Below are positions 1 through 5,152 of a stretch of 6,433 nt of DNA, in pieces; positions within the stretch are counted from its first letter, which is position 1; every line of letters begins with the position of its first letter. The position numbers and the translations under genes were made by a program. The DNA comes from JAKAGZ01 sp964595355. GTDB lineage: Bacteria; Bacteroidota; Ignavibacteria; Ignavibacteriales; Ignavibacteriaceae. Where the stretch lies: positions 1 through 6,433 of the forward strand of contig CAZQQD010000124.1 of the NCBI GenBank assembly GCA_964595355.1, written 5' to 3'. The notes under the pieces are model-generated. The model made no database searches and was not told where the DNA came from. It worked only from the letters and a program-made list of their open reading frames with translations.

Positions 1-17
1 TTTTAATATTATTTTTT

Positions 18-22
18 AGAGG
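18..22 (+). promoter_or_regulatory. Shine-Dalgarno site of the RRM gene
   Basis: AGAGG sits 8 nucleotides before the GTG at 31. Together with the stop codon at 28-30 it supports GTG as the true start. The 30 bases before the gene are too short to judge a promoter. Confidence 0.6.
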
Positions 23-30
23 TTCTATAA

Positions 31-282
31 GTGAGTACTAAGTTATTTGTGGGTTCATTACCCTGGTCAGTAAAAGACAACACCTTACAGGAAATTTTTG
101 AAACGCACGGACCGGTTGTCTCTGCTAAAGTTATTACAGATCGCGATACTGGAAGATCCAGAGGTTTCGGATTTGTTGAAATGGAAAATTCAGCTGATGC
201 AGACAATGCAATCAAAGCATTGAATAATTCAGAAGTAGATGGTAGAAACATTGTTGTTAATGAAGCAAAGCCACGCAGATAA
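31..282 (+). CDS. Single-RRM RNA-binding protein
   Basis: Predicted to bind single-stranded RNA in the cytoplasm; the specific targets cannot be told from sequence. The 83-residue product is essentially one RNA recognition motif. RNP2 is LFVGSL at residues 5-10 and RNP1 is RGFGFVEM at 44-51, with the aromatic residues (F6, F46, F48) that stack on RNA bases. The C-terminal part (about 60-80) completes the last helix and strand, and the chain ends in a short basic tail (KPRR) without the glycine-rich extension seen in some bacterial and plant relatives. The start is GTG: an in-frame TAA at 28-30 lies directly before it and the next in-frame ATG falls inside RNP1, so GTG is effectively forced. 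The gene converges on atpC and has its own terminator. Small RRM proteins of this type are known from cyanobacteria and Bacteroidota and some are cold-responsive; that regulation is not visible here. Confidence 0.95.
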   Translation: MSTKLFVGSLPWSVKDNTLQEIFETHGPVVSAKVITDRDTGRSRGFGFVEMENSADADNAIKALNNSEVDGRNIVVNEAKPRR

Positions 283-302
283 AAAATAATTTTTCGGATT
301 TC

Positions 303-335
303 AAAGGCGTCTTTTTACGACGCCTTTTTGTTTTT
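303..335 (+). terminator. Intrinsic terminator of the RRM gene
   Basis: A perfect 9-bp stem (AAAGGCGTC at 303-311 with GACGCCTTT at 319-327) closes a 7-nt loop and runs into a T-rich tract (325-335, broken by one G). It lies 20 bases after the RRM stop codon. Read on the minus strand the hairpin is followed by TTTGAAATCC, a poor T tract, so it appears to work mainly for plus-strand transcripts. Confidence 0.9.
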
Positions 336-340
336 AAAAC

Positions 341-373
341 AAAAAAGGACAAACTTTTTTTAAAAGTTTGTCC
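341..373 (-). terminator. Intrinsic terminator of the atpD-atpC unit
   Basis: A perfect 12-bp inverted repeat (347-358 with 362-373, GGACAAACTTTT and its complement) encloses a 3-nt core. Read on the minus strand the stem is followed directly by six T residues (346-341), the layout of a strong rho-independent terminator. It begins 27 bases past the atpC stop. The T-rich half of the stem may also give some termination from the plus strand, but the oriented T run favours the minus strand. Confidence 0.88.
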
Positions 374-400
374 CATAATCTAAACTTATCGTAAGAAAAA

Positions 401-835
401 TTACTTTGTAGCTGAAACCCCTCTCAGATACTTTTCATAAATATTAAGCCTGTTCTGTGCCCGTGCTGCCGCTTCCTGTGCCCTGGCTACATCAATAGTT
501 TTATCGTTACCTCTCTCTGCCAATTTTTTTTTCGCTCTGTTCAAAGCGGCTCTTGCTCTGTCAGGATCAATCTCATCGCTTCTTTCAATGGAATCTGCAA
601 GCAAAGTAATTTTATTATTAAGTACTTCGATAGTACCGCCACAAGAAGAATAATATTCTGTTGAACCATCCGGCAATTCAATTTTCACAAGTCCAATCTC
701 TAAAGTGCTTATTAAAGGAGCGTGATTTTTCAGCACCTGAAAACTTCCATCCGTCCCCGGAATTGTTACTGCCTTTACATCACCAGCAAAAACAGTTCTG
801 GAAGGTGTAATTATATTTAAGTTTAGTTCAGCCAT
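401..835 (-). CDS. atpC: F1F0 ATP synthase epsilon subunit
   Basis: Subunit of the F1 central stalk that binds gamma, links rotation to catalysis and can inhibit ATP hydrolysis. The 144-residue product has the usual size. Residues 1-85 form the N-terminal beta sandwich, with the conserved stretch GTDGSFQVLKNHAPLIS (27-43). Residues about 88-138 form the two-helix C-terminal domain. That domain starts with IDPDRA (89-94), which matches the I(L)DxxRA motif tied to ATP binding in thermophilic Bacillus epsilon, and the second helix has RAQNRL (125-130). The gene follows atpD after 12 bases. No Shine-Dalgarno sequence is visible before the ATG, so initiation probably depends on coupling to atpD translation or on an SD-independent route. 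An ATG five bases upstream is out of frame. The terminator lies just downstream, making this the last gene of the unit. Confidence 0.97.
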   Translation of the reverse strand: MAELNLNIITPSRTVFAGDVKAVTIPGTDGSFQVLKNHAPLISTLEIGLVKIELPDGSTEYYSSCGGTIEVLNNKITLLADSIERSDEIDPDRARAALNRAKKKLAERGNDKTIDVARAQEAAARAQNRLNIYEKYLRGVSATK

Positions 836-847
836 ATCATATAATGA

Positions 848-2257
848 TTATTTCATTTTCTTCGCTTTTTCAACTGCTTCTTCAATTGTTCCAACGTACA
901 TAAAGGCCCCTTCCGGTAATTCATCATACTCGCCATTAATAATTCCTTTGAAACCTCGAATTGTATCTTCTATCTTTACATACTTTCCGGGAAATCCTGT
1001 AAACTGTTCAGCAACGTGGAAAGGTTGACTGAAAAATCTTTCAATTCTTCTTGCACGTCTTACAACTGTTTTATCTTCATCTGAAAGTTCATCCATTCCA
1101 AGAATATTAATAATATCCTGAAGGTCCTTATAATGCTGAAGAATTTCCTTGCAATTCTTGGCAACATCGTAATGATCCTGACCAAGAATTCCCGGATCCA
1201 TAATTCTTGAAGTAGAATCGAGAGGATCAACAGCAGGATAAATACCAAGCTCAGAGATTCTACGACTTAACACTGTCGTAGCATCCAAGTGAGCAAAAAC
1301 TGCTGCTGGAGCCGGATCAGTTAAATCATCTGCAGGTACGTAAATTGCCTGTACTGAAGTGATAGATCCTTTGTCCGTCGATGTGATCCTTTCCTGTAAA
1401 GCACCCATTTCGGTAGCAAGATTTGGCTGGTAGCCCACAGCAGAAGGCATACGACCAAGCAACGCAGATACTTCTGAACCAGCTTGTGTAAAACGGAAAA
1501 TGTTATCGATAAAGAGAAGTACATCTCTTCCCTCTTCTTCTCTGAAATATTCAGCAATAGTTAATCCAGTTAGGCCAACTCTTAAACGGGCACCCGGTGG
1601 TTCATTCATCTGTCCAAACACTAGTGCTGTTTTATCAAGCACGCCTGATTCTTTCATTTCAAGCCAGAGATCGTTTCCTTCACGGGTTCTTTCACCAACT
1701 CCCGCAAAAACAGAATAACCTCCGTGTTCCTGAGCGATGTTATGAATTAATTCCTGTATAATTACTGTCTTACCAACACCGGCTCCTCCAAACAAACCCG
1801 TCTTACCACCCTTTGAATAAGGCTCGATAAGATCGATAACTTTAATTCCCGTTTCAAAAATTTCTGTCTTTGTTGAAAGGTTCTTAAAATTTGGTGAAGG
1901 TCTGTGAATTGGGTATTCTTTTTCAGATTTAATAGGAGCAAGTCCGTCAATACCCTTTCCGATCACATTAATTAATCTTCCAAGTGTTGCCGGCCCGACA
2001 GGAACAGAAATCGGCTTTCCCATATCAAATGCTTCCATTCCTCTGACAAGTCCATCAGTAGAATCCATTGACACTGTTCGTACCCTGTCTTCACCCAAAT
2101 GCTGCTGAACTTCTGTGATAAGATCTTCTTTAACTCCTTCAGTGGTTGTTCTCGGAATTTTGACCGCATTATATATTTTTGGAAGGTGTCCCTCTTCAAA
2201 TTCTACGTCAACAACAGGACCAATTACCTGGATGATTTTTCCTTTAATTTCGCTCAT
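848..2257 (-). CDS. atpD: F1F0 ATP synthase beta subunit
   Basis: Catalytic subunit of the F1 hexamer, making ATP from ADP and phosphate on the cytoplasmic side of the membrane. The 469 residues are full length for the family. The N-terminal beta barrel covers about 1-80. The nucleotide-binding domain carries the P-loop GGAGVGKT (157-164), GERTREGND with catalytic E189 and R190, and the Walker B strand LLFID ending at D251. YPAVDPLDS (340-348) contributes the adenine-site tyrosine. The DELSEED loop that contacts gamma appears as DELSDED (389-395), a conservative variant. The start ATG has TAAGGG (2263-2268 on the complementary strand) 5 bases ahead as a modest ribosome site. It precedes atpC by 12 bases. 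No atpA, atpG or F0 genes adjoin it, as in Chlorobi and Bacteroidota, where atpDC is often a separate locus. Confidence 0.99.
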   Translation of the reverse strand: MSEIKGKIIQVIGPVVDVEFEEGHLPKIYNAVKIPRTTTEGVKEDLITEVQQHLGEDRVRTVSMDSTDGLVRGMEAFDMGKPISVPVGPATLGRLINVIGKGIDGLAPIKSEKEYPIHRPSPNFKNLSTKTEIFETGIKVIDLIEPYSKGGKTGLFGGAGVGKTVIIQELIHNIAQEHGGYSVFAGVGERTREGNDLWLEMKESGVLDKTALVFGQMNEPPGARLRVGLTGLTIAEYFREEEGRDVLLFIDNIFRFTQAGSEVSALLGRMPSAVGYQPNLATEMGALQERITSTDKGSITSVQAIYVPADDLTDPAPAAVFAHLDATTVLSRRISELGIYPAVDPLDSTSRIMDPGILGQDHYDVAKNCKEILQHYKDLQDIINILGMDELSDEDKTVVRRARRIERFFSQPFHVAEQFTGFPGKYVKIEDTIRGFKGIINGEYDELPEGAFMYVGTIEEAVEKAKKMK

Positions 2258-2287
2258 TTTAGCCCTTATTCTTTAAAATTTAGTCTT

Positions 2288-2319
2288 CAAATTTAATGAT
2301 TTGAGTAGGATTAACCAAA
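2288..2319 (-). promoter_or_regulatory. Candidate Bacteroidota-type promoter for atpDC
   Basis: On the minus strand a TTTG box (complement of 2316-2319) is followed after 20 bases by TAAATTTG (complement of 2288-2295), which fits the -33 TTTG and -7 TAnnTTTG consensus described for the Bacteroidota primary sigma factor. Transcription would start near 2281, giving a leader of about 24 bases that includes the atpD ribosome site. The 116-bp gap between lipA and atpD is AT-rich, so chance matches are possible. I saw no terminator after lipA, and read-through from lipA is therefore also possible. Confidence 0.42.
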
Positions 2320-2373
2320 TAATGAGCTTAAAAAACTTTATAAAAATTTGATTATTGAACTAACAAACCTTAA

Positions 2374-3306
2374 TTAAAACAAAGCTCTTGCGTGTTTATC
2401 AGCGTGATAAGAGCTTCTGACCAGAGGTGATGACTCCACAATTTTAAATCCCATTTTTAAGCCTTCTTCTTTATACATCAGAAATTCATCAGGCGTAACA
2501 AAACGATCGACCGGAAGATGATTTTTAGTCGGCTGCAAGTATTGGCCAACAGTTAAAATTTCACAGCCGTGGTCAACCAGGTGTTTCATAGTTTCAAGAA
2601 CCTCTTCGGGCCTTTCCCCGATGCCAACCATAATTCCACTTTTCGTTCTGAGATATCTGTCCTTGAACCACCTGATAAGTTTAAGACTTCTTTCATATTT
2701 TGCCTGTGGACGAACAACGTGATATAGCCTTGGTACTGTTTCAAGATTATGATTTAGAATGTCCGGAGGATTCAACATTATTTTTTCAAACGCTGAAACT
2801 ACACCACGAAAATCAGGAATTAAAATTTCAATTGTGCAATCAGAAACCTCAATTCTTGCAAGACGAATAAGTTCTGCAAAAATAGAAGCGCCTCCATCTT
2901 CGAGTTCATCTCTGTTAACAGAAGTAATAACCGCGTGTCTTAATCCAAGTTCTTTTATTGAAGCCACAACCCTTCTTGGTTCATCGAGATCAAGTTTAAC
3001 CGGCATTCCCACTTTAATATTACAAAACCCGCAGCTTCGTGTGCAAGTATCACCGAGTATCATAAATGTTGCACTCTTTGAATTCCAGCATTCTGCTATG
3101 TTCGGACAACGTGCCTCTTCGCAAACCGTATTCAGATGTTGATCTTTTACGAGGTGTTTTAAACTGGAATAGTTATCCCCAGTTGGCAATTTTACCTTAA
3201 GCCAGTCTGGTCTTTTGCCAAGAGGAACTTTTTCCTTTTCAAAAGCTTCTTTTACGTTTCTCTGATGTGTATTTAGTACTGACATATTTTTCTTATGTTT
3301 TGTCAT
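2374..3306 (-). CDS. lipA: Lipoyl synthase (radical SAM)
   Basis: Inserts two sulfur atoms at C6 and C8 of protein-bound octanoyl groups, making the lipoyl cofactor of 2-oxoacid dehydrogenases and the glycine cleavage H protein. Residues are numbered from the longest frame (310 aa). The auxiliary 4Fe-4S cluster, the sulfur donor, is held by C62, C67 and C73 (CX4CX5C). The radical SAM cluster is held by C88, C92 and C95 (CTRSCGFC). Further family signatures are TSVNRDELEDGGA (128-140), NHNLETVPRLY (185-195) and the C-terminal RSSY (297-300), whose serine ligates the auxiliary cluster. The start is uncertain: the first ATG (3304-3306) lies inside a repeat element, while an ATG at residue 8 (3283-3285) gives 303 residues and loses nothing conserved. 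Neither choice affects function. The gene follows the E2 gene, whose product is a LipA target, which supports a shared role. Confidence 0.97.
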   Translation of the reverse strand: MTKHKKNMSVLNTHQRNVKEAFEKEKVPLGKRPDWLKVKLPTGDNYSSLKHLVKDQHLNTVCEEARCPNIAECWNSKSATFMILGDTCTRSCGFCNIKVGMPVKLDLDEPRRVVASIKELGLRHAVITSVNRDELEDGGASIFAELIRLARIEVSDCTIEILIPDFRGVVSAFEKIMLNPPDILNHNLETVPRLYHVVRPQAKYERSLKLIRWFKDRYLRTKSGIMVGIGERPEEVLETMKHLVDHGCEILTVGQYLQPTKNHLPVDRFVTPDEFLMYKEEGLKMGFKIVESSPLVRSSYHADKHARALF

Positions 3307-3386
3307 TCTGAAGGACTCCGTCGTTGGAGGACTGAAGAATCTCTAACACTTTAATTAAAAAGATTCTTCGCTTAGCTCAGAATGAC
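3302..3386. repeat. Paired inverted repeat element (two head-to-head units)
   Basis: Two units with the same ends face each other around an 18-bp AT-rich spacer (3343-3360). The left unit is 41 bp (3302-3342) and the right one, read on the minus strand, is 26 bp (3386-3361). Both begin GTCATTCTGA and end GAAGAATCT, identical over 10 and 9 bases, but differ in the middle: the long unit has 22 bp containing a direct repeat of AGGACT and a small CTCC/GGAG hairpin, the short one has GCTAAGC. The whole could fold into a branched hairpin in RNA or a cruciform in DNA. It resembles the dispersed GTCATTCTGA...GAAGAATCT repeats I recall from several AT-rich bacterial genomes, including FCB members; copy number here is unknown. 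No clear target duplication flanks it, and it encodes no protein. It fills most of the E2-lipA gap. Confidence 0.85.
3316..3319 (-). promoter_or_regulatory. SD-like GGAG inside the repeat, upstream of the first lipA ATG
   Basis: The complement of 3316-3319 reads GGAG and lies 9 bases before the ATG at 3306, a usable spacing. Both lie within the repeat. The same GGAG can pair with CTCC (complement of 3326-3329) in a small hairpin, which could hide it. The alternative start at 3285 has only a weak AAGA-like sequence ahead. This bears on start choice but does not settle it. Confidence 0.35.
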
Positions 3387-3435
3387 CATGTATTTTCAAA
3401 TCTGTTTATAAAATTATTTATATCTTCATCTCCAA

Positions 3436-5124
3436 TTAAATTGAATTACTATCAAAATTTTCTAAACTATCCTTCATAAATTTAAGGAATTTTCCGCCAA
3501 GCATTCCGTCAACCAATCTGTGATCGTGTGCAAGAGTTAATGACATAATATGCCTGATTCCTATTGCATCGGATCCATCGACGTCAATCACAACCGGCTT
3601 CTTAACTATAGCACCAACACCAAGTATCGCTACTTCCGGTTGATTTATTATCGGTGTTCCCCAGACGGTTCCAAATACACCATAATTAGTAATAGTAAAT
3701 GTCCCGTTGCTAATATCATCAGGTGATAATTTTTTTGTCCTCGCTTTCCCTGCAAGATCGCCAATTGCTTTTGCCAGACCAATAAAATTCCTCTGCTCCG
3801 CACCCTTAATATTTGGAACGATTAAACCATTTGGTTCCATCGCAACTGCAATTCCAAGATTTATAAATTTTTTCTGATAAATTGTAGTCCCTTCAATAGT
3901 AGAATTTATCAAAGGGAATTCTTTCAATCCTTTCACAACTGCATCTGCAACAAAAGGCATATAAGTTAATTTCACATTTTGCGAATTTATATATTCTTCC
4001 TTTTTAGATTGAATGAAGTTATGAATTTTCGTCATATCGACTTCGATCAAAGCCGTTACATGAACAGATGTATCTCTGCTTGTAACCATATGCTGCATAA
4101 TTTTCTGCCTTATGTTATCCATCGGGATAACTGTTACGTCACCTTTGGAATAGACAGCTTCAACTTTTGAATATGAAGGAGCAGGAGCTGTTTCTTTTTG
4201 TCTTTGCTCGGGCTGCTTAGCACCACCATCTCCTCTTTTTTGAAGATAACCGAGTATATCATTTTTCGTCACTCTTCCGTTCAGCCCTGTTCCGTTTATT
4301 CTTTCAAGTTCAGCAAAACTAATATTCTCTTTCTGTGCAATGTTCATTACAAGAGGTGAGTAAAACCTGGAAGACTCACCTTTTTTGAATTCCGGTTTGG
4401 GCTCTTCTCTTACTACTTTCGAAAAATTATCATGCATTGCTGCCGGCTCAGCTTTTACAGGCTCCGGCTGTTTTTCAGGTGTGGCTTCTTCTTGAGAAAT
4501 TTTTCCTGTCGTCTCTCCGGTCGATAACTTAGCCACAACTGTTCCGACCTCTACCGTCTCCTGCTCAGCTACCAAAATTTCTGCTACAGTACCGGCAACA
4601 GGAGAAGGAACTTCGGTATCTACTTTATCAGTGCTAATTTCAAAAATAGTTTCATCTTTTTTAACAGCGTCGCCGACTTTTTTATACCATTTTATAATAG
4701 TCCCTTCCATAACGGATTCACCCATCTTTGGCATTTTGATTTCTATTTCATTGCCGTTCGATTGAACAGGTCTGGATTGTTCTGTTTTGATTTGCTTTTG
4801 TGGTTCAGGTTCGGCTATTTTTCTTTCAACTTCTTTCGATTTTTCCTGTGTTTGTTGGGGTGTTGAAGTTTTTGTTTCTTCTCCAGCGCTTCCTGCCTTA
4901 TCAATAACTGCAACAACAGTCCCAACTTCTACAGTCTCACTTTCCTGAACTTTTATTTCAGATAAGACACCATCGGAAGGAGCAGGAATTTCGGTATCAA
5001 CTTTATCAGTGCTGATTTCAAAAATTATTTCATCGCGCTTAATTTTATCGCCAACTTTTTTATGCCACTTGATAATAGTTCCTTCATTTACACTCTCGCC
5101 CATTTTAGGCATTACAACATCCAT
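3436..5124 (-). CDS. 2-oxoacid dehydrogenase E2, dihydrolipoamide acyltransferase with two lipoyl domains
   Basis: Core of a 2-oxoacid dehydrogenase complex: it takes an acyl group from E1 on a lipoyl arm and transfers it to CoA. The 562 residues read as two lipoyl domains (about 1-75 and 127-201), each with STDKVDTE and the lipoylated lysine at K41 and K167. A Pro/Glu/Lys-rich linker follows each. Next come a peripheral-subunit-binding domain (about 254-294, ending GRVTKNDILGYL) and the catalytic domain (about 330-558) with GTPIINQPEVAILG (489-502) and the active-site DHRLVDG (534-540; H535, D539). The two lipoyl domains share 52 of 70 residues. GGGAG-like GGGAG pairing at 5133-5137 (complement), 8 bases before the ATG, supports this start. 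E1 ends 28 bases upstream, so the two are surely cotranscribed. The E1 partner looks branched-chain-like, so branched-chain 2-oxoacids are the likeliest substrate, but pyruvate or 2-oxoglutarate cannot be excluded. Confidence 0.95.
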   Translation of the reverse strand: MDVVMPKMGESVNEGTIIKWHKKVGDKIKRDEIIFEISTDKVDTEIPAPSDGVLSEIKVQESETVEVGTVVAVIDKAGSAGEETKTSTPQQTQEKSKEVERKIAEPEPQKQIKTEQSRPVQSNGNEIEIKMPKMGESVMEGTIIKWYKKVGDAVKKDETIFEISTDKVDTEVPSPVAGTVAEILVAEQETVEVGTVVAKLSTGETTGKISQEEATPEKQPEPVKAEPAAMHDNFSKVVREEPKPEFKKGESSRFYSPLVMNIAQKENISFAELERINGTGLNGRVTKNDILGYLQKRGDGGAKQPEQRQKETAPAPSYSKVEAVYSKGDVTVIPMDNIRQKIMQHMVTSRDTSVHVTALIEVDMTKIHNFIQSKKEEYINSQNVKLTYMPFVADAVVKGLKEFPLINSTIEGTTIYQKKFINLGIAVAMEPNGLIVPNIKGAEQRNFIGLAKAIGDLAGKARTKKLSPDDISNGTFTITNYGVFGTVWGTPIINQPEVAILGVGAIVKKPVVIDVDGSDAIGIRHIMSLTLAHDHRLVDGMLGGKFLKFMKDSLENFDSNSI

Positions 5125-5152
5125 TATCTAAACTCCCGGTTTCTAATTTTTT

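Noticed and set aside
836..848. Short palindrome ATCAT-ATA-ATGAT between atpD and atpC, as an operator or processing site
   Set aside because: A 5-bp AT-only stem with a 3-nt loop is weak and expected by chance in DNA this AT-rich; it also overlaps the atpD stop codon.
2759..3142. A 127-codon open frame on the plus strand opposite lipA
   Set aside because: It lies wholly antisense to a strongly conserved coding region, has no ribosome site or recognisable domain, and its composition (serine-rich) is what the reverse complement of such a gene gives.
3334..3369. The inner 9-bp stem of the repeat as a terminator after E2
   Set aside because: The loop is 18 nt and on the minus strand the stem is followed by AGTCCTCC rather than a T run, so it does not fit an intrinsic terminator.
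3387..3435. A promoter for lipA between the E2 stop and the repeat
   Set aside because: One ATTTG-like box is present on the minus strand but no TTTG at the right distance, so no pair meets the consensus.
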